Shown in pieces: positions 1 through 7,317 of a DNA stretch of 33,007 nucleotides. Within the stretch, counting starts at the first letter, position 1. Every line of letters starts with the position of its first letter. Origin of the DNA: an uncultured Dorea sp. (lineage in GTDB: Bacteria; Bacillota; Clostridia; Lachnospirales; Lachnospiraceae); assembly GCA_910586965.1 (NCBI GenBank), contig CAJUMF010000038.1:1-33007 (forward strand), given 5' to 3'. Under the pieces are notes generated by a model. It was not told the DNA's origin, did not search any database, and worked only from the letters and a program-made list of their open reading frames with translations. The position numbers were made by a program, and so were the translations under genes.

Positions 1-84
1 CTTACCAAAAAGGAGCCATTTATTTCCAAAGACACAACTTATTTTACACTACCGTTCCACCATAAAAAGTATTTGAGCGCATAA
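1..84 (+). CDS. C-terminal end of an unidentified protein (partial)
   Basis: The first frame is open from the window edge for 27 codons and stops at TAA 82-84. A convincing rho-independent terminator follows about 30 bases later, so this is probably the 3' end of a real rightward gene. The residues DTTYFTLPFHH near the end resemble the C-terminal tail seen in some AlbA-type ATP-binding regulators (a tYF-hydrophobic strand), but this is too short to identify the family. The rest of the gene lies outside the window. Confidence 0.4.
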   Translation, partial: LTKKEPFISKDTTYFTLPFHHKKYLSA

Positions 85-112
85 GCAGAGTGGTATGAAT
101 ATTTGATTTTTT

Positions 113-136
113 CACTCGGTTATGCCGGGTGTTTTT
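113..136 (+). terminator. rho-independent terminator
   Basis: A 7-bp stem CACTCGG / CCGGGTG (one G-T pair) with a 5-base loop TTATG is followed directly by TTTTT. The T run lies only on the + strand side, so it ends transcription of the gene whose tail occupies positions 1-84. Positions 137-208 hold nothing recognisable. Confidence 0.65.
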
Positions 137-208
137 GTTATGCATTTCAATAATGTAACTCGAAAATATTTAATTTGTGATAGATACTAAATTAATCAAG
201 AAATTAAT

Positions 209-1191
209 TCACTTAATACTTTCAATAGCTTCCCGAATATTCAAATATCCATTCGTTCTAACTTTGTTTTTTAATGCTTTGTGCTTTTGGACTGATAATA
301 AAATATGTTTTTTTAACTCCGTTGCCGATAACCTATTAGTTGAATATGTATAAATAACTGCCGATACTGCTGTCACTTGTGGCACAGCAATAGATGTTCC
401 TGATACCTTTTCCTTTTTTCCATTAGAAAAAGCCACTCCAACATCTTTTCCATACGCCGCAATATCCACAAAATTATTCCCATAGTTTGATTCAGGCAAT
501 AGTTCTTTTTCTTTATCAACAGCAGCAACTGAAAGTACATTCTTCAAACCATAAGCAGTCGGATAACTAGGAAAATTATCATTCAAATCTTCCCCATCAT
601 TCCCTGCTGCTACAATAAAAAGCATTTCGGAATTTTCAATTATACTTTTAAGTTTTTCACTTCTTTGATAAGTCTCCAAACTCAAATTACATATATCAGC
701 ACCATTATCTTCTGCATATTGTATACCTTCTATAAGTAAATCTATTTTCCCAACCTCATGCTCCATAACCTGAATTAGCATTAATTTGCAGCAATTAACC
801 CCATTTAATTTCCCGAATATCCTCTACTTTTTCCTACTAAAAAATTTAGAATACTTTCTCCATGTGAGCGCTTTGCTGCATGAAAAATATTGTTTCCATC
901 AACAAAATTCCATCCATATTTATCGTCAACAAAGCCATTTTTATCATCATCAATATTGTTTAACTTTTCGTCTATGTTATTCCAAAGATTTTTCTTTACA
1001 ATACCATCTAAATCTCCAAACTCAGAATCAATTATAGCAATAACCACTTCTCTTTCGGCCTGCTTATTTAGTCTGGATATATATGTGTTAATCAACAAAT
1101 TTTCAGGCTGACAAATGGCATTTGACACCAATAACAATGTGGCAAAAACTGTAAATACCATTTGCCAGGTACGTGTTTTTTTACTAGTCAT
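209..1191 (-). pseudogene. S8 subtilisin-like serine protease, split by a -1 frameshift
   Basis: Two reading frames together make one secreted subtilase of about 327 aa. The first (1191-805, 128 aa) has an N-terminal hydrophobic signal (about residues 9-27), the catalytic Asp in IAIIDSEF (D55), a Ca-site-like DDDKNG stretch and the catalytic His in RSHGES (H110). The second (in frame from about 808 to 209) carries the NLS strand, the oxyanion Asn in AAGNDG and the catalytic Ser in GTSIAVP. The join is at GGGAAAT followed at once by TAA; one base more, or a -1 slip, restores a continuous protein. The start ATG overlaps the stop of the upstream 2-TM gene (ATGA), so translation is coupled. Seen: a full triad split over two frames. 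Inferred: it matures the pre-pro-protein encoded first in the operon. It is either a pseudogene or read by programmed frameshifting. Confidence 0.75.
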
Positions 1192-1382
1192 CTTCCGCGT
1201 TTAATAATTAGATATACAACCAGAGCCACTATAGCAATATAAGAAACAACTACGATTATTAAGCCAGCCATAAACTGTCCATCAAAAAAGTATCCTCTGT
1301 CAGTAAGTGTTAAACCAACAAGCAATATTCCAATTAAATTAATTACTCCAATGCATATCGCTATTAATTTATATATTTTCAT
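1188..1382 (-). CDS. small two-transmembrane protein (64 aa)
   Basis: This 64-aa protein is nearly all membrane: one hydrophobic helix at about residues 6-26, a short polar turn (TDRGYFFDGQ), a second helix at about 38-59, and a basic end KRGR. No family was recognised. It sits 14 bases after the 312-aa secreted protein gene, and its stop overlaps the subtilase start by 4 bases, so it is the middle gene of a tight three-gene operon. By position it could be an immunity protein or a membrane partner for the secreted product; that is inference from context only. Confidence 0.7.
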   Translation of the reverse strand: MKIYKLIAICIGVINLIGILLVGLTLTDRGYFFDGQFMAGLIIVVVSYIAIVALVVYLIIKRGR

Positions 1383-1396
1383 ATCACTTCTCCTAT

Positions 1397-2335
1397 TTAT
1401 GAATTACAATTTTTTCCATATGTTTTAATAACAGCGTAGTAATCCTTAACATCTTGATAATTTTTTTCCGCATCAATTGTTGCATATACCGCTTTTATAA
1501 CACCAGTACCACCTCCAACTACTGAAACAACTGTTGTTACTATAACACTTGGAGGAAAACTTATATTTGCAACAACTAATGCCAATAAAGTTACAAATGT
1601 AATTTCCGTCCCAACTAAACTTGCCAAAGCTTTTGAACGATTACTGTTACATTTTTTTATAGCAGATTGATATGCGCTGCACTTTTTATCTTTACTGGTT
1701 GTAAGATTATCAGTTCGAATCCTATAATTGGCCTTACACCCTATTTTCAAATAAGTCTTTTTCCCTTCCTTGCCAGTTTGATAATAGTATGGACTCTTAT
1801 TGTGCAATTTGCAAACTACTTTTGAATTGTATTTTATTTTTTGTGCCATAACCTCATCGTTTTGCTCTATTAACCCATTCTCATCATCTGTCCGCAACAC
1901 TACAGTCTCTTCCGTATACTTTTGAAGAACCGGATCAAATGTATAGTTTTTTGTAGTTATAGTATTCCCTTCAAGGCAAATCACTGACATGGATGTTTTA
2001 TCTTGTGAATATGTTACCACATATTTTTTTCCGTCCACTTCATAATTTTCAACAATATACTTTTGATTATTAGCCTTAACCTCTTGACGTTCAACATCTT
2101 GTTCTTCTGCTCCATCAACAATGTCCATAACCTCATTTGGGGGTACTTCTTGCTCATTAGTCTCTATAATCTCAATTTCTTCTAAACCACCTACAGCTTC
2201 TTCCATTTCTTGAACAATATTAGCGTCCTCGTTTAATGGTTTCTCATCCTCAGCGGCATTCACAACACCATTAAAAATACTGCTCAAAAAAACTATCGCT
2301 GCCATCCCTATTCCTAAAACTGCCTTTTTCTTCAT
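1397..2335 (-). CDS. secreted pre-pro-protein with acidic propeptide and C-terminal hydrophobic hairpin
   Basis: 312 aa. Residues 1-27 form a signal peptide ending VVNAA. About 28-85 is a very Glu/Asp-rich propeptide-like stretch. The middle looks like beta strands (KKYVVTY, KNYTFDP). The last third has several cysteines and, at about 241-286, a long hydrophobic region broken by FPP and VVGGGTG, able to form a membrane hairpin; the end is KNCNS. A signal, an acidic pro-region and a hydrophobic Cys-bounded segment recall large processed bacteriocins (SdpC-like or geobacillin-26-like precursors), but I cannot confirm homology. The start has a good site (AAAAAGGAG, 9 bases, ATG). It is first in an operon with a 2-TM protein and a subtilase, and is transcribed away from the XRE regulator through the GCAACG operators. 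Confidence 0.75.
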   Translation of the reverse strand: MKKKAVLGIGMAAIVFLSSIFNGVVNAAEDEKPLNEDANIVQEMEEAVGGLEEIEIIETNEQEVPPNEVMDIVDGAEEQDVERQEVKANNQKYIVENYEVDGKKYVVTYSQDKTSMSVICLEGNTITTKNYTFDPVLQKYTEETVVLRTDDENGLIEQNDEVMAQKIKYNSKVVCKLHNKSPYYYQTGKEGKKTYLKIGCKANYRIRTDNLTTSKDKKCSAYQSAIKKCNSNRSKALASLVGTEITFVTLLALVVANISFPPSVIVTTVVSVVGGGTGVIKAVYATIDAEKNYQDVKDYYAVIKTYGKNCNS

Positions 2336-2456
2336 TAAATCTTTCTCCTTTTTCTTTATCGTTTATTTTTCTTCGACCTAGCTGATTTCTTTCCTCCTTC
2401 CTTACCATTTTTACTTTTCTCATATCAGCCTGTGCCTTACACTTCACATTATGCAC
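2271..2456 (-). CDS. possible leader ORF in the 5' UTR (GTG start)
   Basis: A perfect AGGAGG lies 5 bases before GTG 2456-2454 and opens a 61-codon frame beginning MHNVKCKAQADMR. It overlaps the start of the 312-aa gene out of frame. The same site and start recur in the second cassette (20777), where the frame lasts only 15 codons (MHNMKHKTQAGMR...). The shared start may be simple duplication, or may mark a short regulatory leader. Nothing in the protein is recognisable. Confidence 0.25.
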   Translation of the reverse strand: MHNVKCKAQADMRKVKMVRKEERNQLGRRKINDKEKGERFNEEKGSFRNRDGSDSFFEQYF

Positions 2457-2476
2457 AGAGACCTCCTATCACACAA

Positions 2477-2532
2477 GCAACGAATCGTTGCCCCCAATTA
2501 CTGTATACATCAAATATGCAACGTTCCGTTGC
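2477..2532. promoter_or_regulatory. paired palindromic operators GCAACG-N3-CGTTGC
   Basis: Two perfect-arm palindromes lie between the divergent cargo operon and XRE gene: GCAACGAATCGTTGC at 2477-2491 and GCAACGTTCCGTTGC at 2518-2532, centres 41 bp apart (about four helical turns). Each is followed on the + strand by CCCC. A leftward -10-like TATACA (plus positions 2502-2507) lies between them, so one site would overlap its -35 region and the other lie just after the start. They are probably bound by the neighbouring XRE regulator, since the same motif recurs around both XRE copies. Confidence 0.7.
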
Positions 2533-2574
2533 CCCATGATTCCTGTTGTAATCCGCCTCTACAGTGATGCATCC

Positions 2575-2603
2575 TTGACCCGCACCATATCATATGATAT
2601 GAT
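2575..2603 (+). promoter_or_regulatory. sigma-70-type promoter of the XRE regulator gene
   Basis: TTGACC (2575-2580), a 17-base spacer and TATGAT (2598-2603) lie about 40 bases before the XRE start codon. The GCAACG palindrome at 2518-2532 lies upstream of it. Confidence 0.6.
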
Positions 2604-2641
2604 ATATTATTCACAAAGGAAAATTCAGGAAGGATAAAGAC

Positions 2642-3226
2642 ATGAACAACACTCCAGATTTATCTTCAAAATTAATAGAAGCCCGCAAAAGAAAAGGTCT
2701 TTCACAGACCGATGCTGCCGATAAGCTGAATGTTTCCCGACAGGCAATTTCCCGCTGGGAAACGGGAACAGGCTCTCCGGGCATTAACTCCTTACCTCTT
2801 ATCAGTGAATTATACGATATATCTATAGATCAATTGTTCGGATACGAGCCCGCTGTATCCGAAAATGAAATACCGGACATAGAAGAGAAGATGCTCGAAT
2901 CAGATGAAACATCCTCGGATATACCTTTAGCAGATGATGATGCCAAAGCGCCCAATTCTACCTCTTCACGTATTGATAGTATTCTCAATCGCGAACATAT
3001 TTTTTTAATATCGATGTTGGTTATATCCAGTTTCGTTTCTTTTATAGGTTTAATCACATCTATATATATTTTTATTTGGACTTGGCGAAATAGAAGACAT
3101 TACAAATTGATTCTTATATTATCTGTAATTTGTTTTCTAATTGGATTAAATAATCTATATTTTTTTGTAATTACATTGTTTCCAACACCTAACGATTTTG
3201 AAGGAACGATAGAAAAACTTTCATAA
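2642..3226 (+). CDS. membrane-anchored XRE-family transcriptional regulator
   Basis: 194 aa. Residues about 8-64 are a Cro/cI-type helix-turn-helix (LIEARKRKGLSQ, KLNVSRQAISRWE, LISELYDISIDQL). A polar acidic linker of about 55 residues follows, then two hydrophobic helices (about 121-145 and 153-180) joined by a basic turn TWRNRRHYK. The family is known: XRE DNA-binding domains tethered to the membrane, often sensing envelope events. It is divergent from the secreted-cargo operon and convergent with the 162-aa secreted gene. A near-identical N-terminal domain is encoded at 21007. It probably binds the GCAACG-N3-CGTTGC palindromes on both sides of it, as repressor or activator. Start: ATG after an AGGAAGGATAAAGAC region. 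Confidence 0.85.
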   Translation: MNNTPDLSSKLIEARKRKGLSQTDAADKLNVSRQAISRWETGTGSPGINSLPLISELYDISIDQLFGYEPAVSENEIPDIEEKMLESDETSSDIPLADDDAKAPNSTSSRIDSILNREHIFLISMLVISSFVSFIGLITSIYIFIWTWRNRRHYKLILILSVICFLIGLNNLYFFVITLFPTPNDFEGTIEKLS

Positions 3227-3250
3227 AACATGCTTGTAAAAGCATGTTTT
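3225..3250. terminator. bidirectional terminator between convergent genes
   Basis: An 11-bp perfect stem AAAACATGCTT / AAGCATGTTTT with loop GTAA. The A and T ends of the stem provide a T run in both directions. It overlaps the stop codons of the XRE gene and the convergent 162-aa gene. The second cassette lacks it. Confidence 0.7.
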
Positions 3251-3737
3251 AAAGTTTACCCATAATTAATTTCTTATCCAAAATTTTTGCTTTCACTCCA
3301 GCATTTCCTTTAATATTTCCATATGAGTATATAAAAGATAAAGTCGCTTGAGCATCACTGTTTTTCACCAACTTTACATTCTGAATACTCCCTCTTGTTG
3401 CTTTATAAAATGAACCATATACTTTCGTGAACCGGTTGCCGCTAATCTTTACACAAAAGCCAGCCGTCCATGAGTGCTTCTTTTTACCTGTTATTCTATA
3501 TGTTCCATTCGCCACCCTGGCCTTCCCCGGCACTTCCTCCACTACAATCTCTGTCTCTTCCCCGTCTTCATCCACGATTTCAAAACTCTGTGTACCGCCC
3601 TCTTCCAGATCATACTCTGCCAGTTCCTGCATCTCGTTTTCCGTTCCGCCCTCATTGGCATCCTGCGCGTTTACTGCTGCTGCCGGAGCGACTGCCATCA
3701 CTATACACAGTCCCAGACTCACGACGATTCGTTTCAT
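3249..3737 (-). CDS. secreted protein of unknown function (162 aa)
   Basis: Residues 1-24 form a signal peptide (MKRIVVSLG... to VNAQ). An acidic pro-region follows to about residue 72, then a probably beta-rich basic C-terminal domain (about 73-162; motifs NGTYRITGKKKHSWTAGF and ISGNRFTKVYGSF). No family was assigned. The ATG at 3737 has no Shine-Dalgarno of its own. The strong AAGGAGG lies before an upstream in-frame ATG that reads MRKRT and then meets TAA, three bases before the 3737 ATG. In the second cassette the matching codon is AAA, so the frame there is open from the good start. Expression here may need reinitiation. The layout (signal, acidic pro-region, basic domain) is like that of the pre-pro-protein at 1397-2335. 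Confidence 0.7.
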   Translation of the reverse strand: MKRIVVSLGLCIVMAVAPAAAVNAQDANEGGTENEMQELAEYDLEEGGTQSFEIVDEDGEETEIVVEEVPGKARVANGTYRITGKKKHSWTAGFCVKISGNRFTKVYGSFYKATRGSIQNVKLVKNSDAQATLSFIYSYGNIKGNAGVKAKILDKKLIMGKL

Positions 3738-3851
3738 TTCTTACGTTCTTTTTCTCATTCCCTTATCCTCCTTGCTGTCTTTATCACCGATGTATAAAGA
3801 TTTTTCCTTTGTTCTCCCAATCAGTATAAGCCCCGGTAGGTAAATGCGCAA

Positions 3852-3922
3852 GCAATCATTCGTTGCCCCCTGCCACGCCCGTATTTCCGCCATTCTCCTG
3901 CATGGGAGCAACGATTCGTTGC
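3852..3922. promoter_or_regulatory. distal GCAACG-type operators upstream of the marR promoter
   Basis: The sites are GCAATCATTCGTTGC (3852-3866, one degenerate arm) and GCAACGATTCGTTGC (3908-3922, perfect arms), each followed by CCCC. The second is centred about 55 bp upstream of the -10 at 3968-3973, a usual place for an activator. The same pair recurs at 21840-21910. Positions 3738-3851 hold the leader of the leftward secreted gene and nothing else recognisable. Confidence 0.6.
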
Positions 3923-3944
3923 CCCCGTTTTAACCATGTTTTTA

Positions 3945-3973
3945 TTGACAAATCCTTTTGCTGCTGGTATATT
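3945..3973 (+). promoter_or_regulatory. sigma-70 promoter of the marR-adh-aldh operon
   Basis: TTGACA (3945-3950), a 17-base spacer, then TATATT (3968-3973). This is a near-consensus promoter about 60 bases before the marR start. Confidence 0.75.
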
Positions 3974-3987
3974 CTATATGTCATAGA

Positions 3988-4003
3988 TGTTGATTAATCA
4001 ACA
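3988..4003. promoter_or_regulatory. probable MarR operator
   Basis: A perfect 16-bp palindrome TGTTGATTAATCAACA begins about 15 bases after the -10, where a bound repressor would block initiation. TTGA...TCAA dyads of this size are typical of MarR-family sites, and marR is the first gene downstream. The duplicated promoter at 21932-21960 lacks this palindrome. Confidence 0.65.
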
Positions 4004-4032
4004 ATCATTCATTTTTAAGGAGCATTACTGAT

Positions 4033-4509
4033 ATGATAGACAGATTCGAAAACCTAACAAGCGGCATAACCCAAATCTATAAAAGCATCCAGAAAATCAA
4101 GCGCTGCCGGATGGATTCCCTTGGCTTAAAGGGAACTCATGTCATGTGTCTCCATTATCTGTCTGAATATCCAGGAGGACTGACCGCCGCTGACCTGTGC
4201 AGCAAATGTAAGGAGGACAAGGCAGGCATCTCAAGAATCTTATCCGACCTTGAAAAAGACGGGATGATTGCCTACGAACAGCAGGAAACTGCAAAAGATG
4301 CAAAGAAATATCGTGCGAAAGCATCTCTCACCGCAAAAGGCAGGCAATACGCGAAAAAGATGACGAATCTTATCGTACATGCCACCATAGCCGGCGGACA
4401 GGGCATCACCCCCGCAGAACGGGATACCTTCTACCGTATACTCTTTCAGATTGCCGATAATCTGAACCACGTCTGTCAGAATCTTGAAAAACAGACGGAA
4501 AAACCGTAA
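4033..4509 (+). CDS. MarR-family transcriptional regulator
   Basis: 158 aa, the usual length for a MarR winged-helix dimer. The recognition region is the TAADLCSKCKEDKAGISRIL stretch (helices 3-4), followed by a wing (KDAKKYRAKASLTAKGRQYA) and terminal dimerisation helices. Three cysteines sit near the N-terminal and DNA-binding part, so redox or electrophile sensing is possible but unproven. It starts the operon marR - alcohol dehydrogenase - aldehyde dehydrogenase (15-base gap to the next gene). A TTGATTAATCAA palindrome on its own promoter suggests autorepression, with aldehydes or related stress as a plausible inducer. RBS AAGGAG, 10 bases before ATG. Confidence 0.85.
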   Translation: MIDRFENLTSGITQIYKSIQKIKRCRMDSLGLKGTHVMCLHYLSEYPGGLTAADLCSKCKEDKAGISRILSDLEKDGMIAYEQQETAKDAKKYRAKASLTAKGRQYAKKMTNLIVHATIAGGQGITPAERDTFYRILFQIADNLNHVCQNLEKQTEKP

Positions 4510-4524
4510 AGAAAGGATACTATC

Positions 4525-5757
4525 ATGCACAAAATCAGGAAAATATATTGCAGAACTTTCCAGACTGCATTCAAAATCGCGCTTCCCTTCCTCCCCTACC
4601 GAACCCCGGAGATCATCGGGAGCGTCAAGGGAATCCCCGATATTTTAAAGAAGAGAAAATGCAGCGCCGTACTGATTATCACTGATGCCGGCATCCGAAA
4701 ACTCGGACTTACAAAGCGGCTTCAAAAAGTACTGACCGACTACGACATTCCCTATTTTATCTACGACAAGACCGTCGCCAACCCGACCACCGTAAATGTA
4801 GCAGAGGCACTTTCCATCTATCAGGAAAACGGATGCGACGCTATCATCGGCTTCGGCGGAGGCTCCAGCATGGACTGCGCGAAAGCCGTAGGCGCAAGGG
4901 CCGCGAAGCCAAAACAGTCCCTCGCTAAGATGAAGGGCATATTAAAAGTCCGCAAAAAATTGCCTCTGCTCATGGCTATCCCCACCACCGCCGGGACCGG
5001 AAGCGAGACGACCCTTGCAGCGGTCATCACCGATGCAGAGACAAGGCATAAATACGCGATCAACGATTTCCCGCTGATCCCAAGGTACGCCGTGCTTGAC
5101 CCCAAGGTGACCGTAAGCCTTCCGCCATCCATCACCGCCACCACCGGGATGGACGCTCTGACCCACGCAGTGGAAGCGTTCATCGGGAATTCCACCACCT
5201 ACGGCACCAGGCAGAACGCTCTTTTAGCGGTGCGGCTTATCTTTGAAAATATCGATACGGCATACCGCGACGGGAAGAACATCGACGCCAGAAGGAATAT
5301 GCTCCATGCCTCCTACTATGCAGGCTGCGCTTTTACCAAGTCCTATGTCGGATATGTCCATGCCGTCGCCCACTCCCTGGGCGGGGAATACAATGTCCCC
5401 CACGGTCTCGCCAACGCAGTGATCCTCCCGCTGGTCCTTGAATCCTACGGAGAATCCGTACACAAAAAGCTGCATAAACTGGCTGTCGCCGCCGGTATCT
5501 CAGATCCGGAGACACCCATCAGCGAATCAGCCGAAAGATTCATCCAGGCAATCAAGGAGATGAAAAAACGCTTCGGCATCGGCGACCATATTCCGGAGAT
5601 TAACGATGTGGATATCCCGAAGCTTGCCCATTACGCCGACAAAGAAGCGAACCCGCTCTATCCGGTGCCGGTGTTGATGGACAGCTCAGAGCTTGAAGGC
5701 TTCTACTACCGGCTTATGGATGATGTGCAAAAGGAAGATTCTGCCAACAAACAATAA
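4525..5757 (+). CDS. iron-containing (group III) alcohol dehydrogenase
   Basis: 410 aa. The N-terminal nucleotide-binding part has FGGGSSMDCAK at about residue 111. The PTTAGTGSE motif follows, then the all-helical metal domain. The four metal ligands expected in the family are present with exact spacing: D210, H214 (MDALTHAVEA), H279 (HAVAHSLGG) and H293 (VPHGLANA). The enzyme would interconvert an alcohol and its aldehyde with NAD(P)H in the cytoplasm. It lies between a MarR regulator and an aldehyde dehydrogenase, so the pair could oxidise an alcohol through aldehyde to acid, or remove toxic aldehydes. The substrate cannot be read from the sequence. About 20 residues precede the usual family start (MHKIRKIYCRTFQTAFKIAL). 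Confidence 0.9.
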   Translation: MHKIRKIYCRTFQTAFKIALPFLPYRTPEIIGSVKGIPDILKKRKCSAVLIITDAGIRKLGLTKRLQKVLTDYDIPYFIYDKTVANPTTVNVAEALSIYQENGCDAIIGFGGGSSMDCAKAVGARAAKPKQSLAKMKGILKVRKKLPLLMAIPTTAGTGSETTLAAVITDAETRHKYAINDFPLIPRYAVLDPKVTVSLPPSITATTGMDALTHAVEAFIGNSTTYGTRQNALLAVRLIFENIDTAYRDGKNIDARRNMLHASYYAGCAFTKSYVGYVHAVAHSLGGEYNVPHGLANAVILPLVLESYGESVHKKLHKLAVAAGISDPETPISESAERFIQAIKEMKKRFGIGDHIPEINDVDIPKLAHYADKEANPLYPVPVLMDSSELEGFYYRLMDDVQKEDSANKQ

Positions 5758-5820
5758 TCGTCAACGGGCACTGCAGCGCAAACGCACAGTGCTGTATATA
5801 CATTTAAGGAGGTCACACTG

Positions 5821-7200
5821 ATGAATGCAAATGAAATCAAAGAGCTTGTCCTATTACAGCGCAAACATTTCCGCACGGGAGCCACTCTTCCCGTAGAAGC
5901 GCGGCTAAAAGCACTTCTAAAACTCAAAGCATGTATCTTAAAATATGAAGATGAGATACACGCGGCTCTAAAAAAAGATCTTGGAAAAAGTGATGTAGAA
6001 AGCTATATGTGCGAGACAGGGATGACCCTTAGCGAGCTTTCCTATATGATTAAGCACATTTTCTCTTTTACGAAAGAAAAACGGGTGCGTACTCCGCTGG
6101 CGCAGTTTCACGCAAGGAGCTATAAAAAGCCTTCGCCTTACGGCGTCGTACTGATCATGAGCCCTTGGAATTATCCGTTCATGCTGACCATGGAGCCTCT
6201 AATTGACGCCATCGCCGCCGGAAACACGGCAATCGTAAAGCCAAGCGCCTACTCTCCTTACACCAGCGACATGATCAAAAAGATCATCGAAGAATGCTTT
6301 GACAAGGAATATGTATCTGTAGTCACCGGCGGGCGCGAGGAAAACACTTGCCTGCTTGGTGAACACTTTGACTATATCTTCTTCACCGGAAGCCAATCTG
6401 TGGGCCGGGAGGTGATGCGAAAAGCGGCGGAATCCCTGACCCCGGTCACCCTTGAGCTTGGTGGAAAAAGCCCGTGTATCGTAGATAAAACGGCCAATAT
6501 AAAGCTCGCTGCAAAGCGGATCGTATTCGGAAAATACTTAAACTGCGGCCAGACCTGCGTCGCGCCGGATTACATCTACTGCGACCGGACGGTAAAGGAT
6601 AAGCTTGTGGCTGCCATAAAGCAACAGATCAAAAAGCAGTTCGGCGCGCATCCCCTGGACAATAAAAATTACGGAAAGATCATCAATGAAAAGCATTTTA
6701 ACCGACTTCTGGGACTGCGCGATGAAGCCAAAATTGTCTGCGGAGGTAATTTTGACCGTCAGACGCTTCGTATCGAGCCTACGGTCATGGACAAAGTAAC
6801 CTTCAGTGACGCCGTTATGCATGAGGAAATTTTCGGGCCTATCCTGCCGGTGCTGGTGTACGATTCGCTAAATGAAGTGATCACCAACATCAACTCCATG
6901 CCCCACCCGCTGGCACTTTATCTGTTCACCTCCAACAAAGATACGGTGAAGAAAGTAACCTCCCTGTGCGGCTTCGGCGGCGGATGCGTCAATGACACCA
7001 TCATCCACCTTGCCACAAGCGAGATGGGATTTGGCGGGTTCGGAGAAAGCGGCATGGGCGCTTATCACGGGAAGACCGGATTTGATACATTCTCCCATGA
7101 TAAAAGTATTGTGGACAAAAAGACCTGGCTGGATCTCCCCATGCGCTACCAGCCCTATCGAAAGATCTATAACCAGTTGATTCATATTTTCTTAAAGTAA
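5821..7200 (+). CDS. aldehyde dehydrogenase (class 3-like)
   Basis: 459 aa, the short form typical of ALDH3/YwdH-type enzymes. Visible motifs are SPWNYPF for cofactor binding, AAGNTAIVKPSAYSP, FTGSQSVG, the general base Glu in LELGGKSP (E212) and the catalytic Cys in NCGQTCVAPDY (C246), 34 residues apart as in class 3. It oxidises aldehydes to acids with NAD(P)+. The last residues (IYNQLIHIFLK) are hydrophobic and could touch the membrane, as in fatty-aldehyde dehydrogenases. RBS AAGGAGG 8 bases before ATG. It follows the alcohol dehydrogenase by 63 bases and is probably cotranscribed with it. Confidence 0.9.
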   Translation: MNANEIKELVLLQRKHFRTGATLPVEARLKALLKLKACILKYEDEIHAALKKDLGKSDVESYMCETGMTLSELSYMIKHIFSFTKEKRVRTPLAQFHARSYKKPSPYGVVLIMSPWNYPFMLTMEPLIDAIAAGNTAIVKPSAYSPYTSDMIKKIIEECFDKEYVSVVTGGREENTCLLGEHFDYIFFTGSQSVGREVMRKAAESLTPVTLELGGKSPCIVDKTANIKLAAKRIVFGKYLNCGQTCVAPDYIYCDRTVKDKLVAAIKQQIKKQFGAHPLDNKNYGKIINEKHFNRLLGLRDEAKIVCGGNFDRQTLRIEPTVMDKVTFSDAVMHEEIFGPILPVLVYDSLNEVITNINSMPHPLALYLFTSNKDTVKKVTSLCGFGGGCVNDTIIHLATSEMGFGGFGESGMGAYHGKTGFDTFSHDKSIVDKKTWLDLPMRYQPYRKIYNQLIHIFLK

Positions 7201-7228
7201 ATGTAAGAAAACCGTAACGCTTTCGGCC

Positions 7229-7256
7229 TTGAGAGCTCTTACAGATATGCTATAAT
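7229..7256 (+). promoter_or_regulatory. promoter of the polysaccharide deacetylase gene
   Basis: TTGAGA (7229-7234), a 16-base spacer, then TATAAT (7251-7256) with an extended -10 (TGC just before it). It lies 62 bases upstream of the chosen start. Confidence 0.65.
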
Positions 7257-7317
7257 GTTAGTTAAGGTCATGCCTTGCGCGGGCGTGTCCTTAATTATTT
7301 TGAAAGAAGATGATACG

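Larger units (their letters stand above)
2355..3978. repeat. duplicated XRE regulatory cassette, copy 1
   Basis: This segment is closely similar to 20685-21968. Shared parts, in order, are the SD and 5' UTR of the leftward cargo operon, the GCAACG palindromes, the XRE promoter and gene, the signal-peptide end of the convergent secreted gene, two more GCAACG-type sites, and a TTGACA-17-TATATT promoter. Similarity stops at the cargo start codon on the left and just after the -10 on the right. Copy 1 has the intact regulator and secreted gene. Confidence 0.8.

Noticed and set aside
3427..3843. Several + strand frames antisense to the 162-aa secreted gene
   Set aside because: They are mirror frames of a gene with a signal peptide, and three overlap each other.
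2477..3922. CRISPR-like array from the repeated GCAACG motif
   Set aside because: The units are short palindromes at unequal distances with no spacers of constant length, and no cas genes are present.
7255..7317. Upstream start for the polysaccharide deacetylase
   Set aside because: It would begin inside the -10 element; ATG 7318 gives a normal basic N-terminus before the membrane helix.
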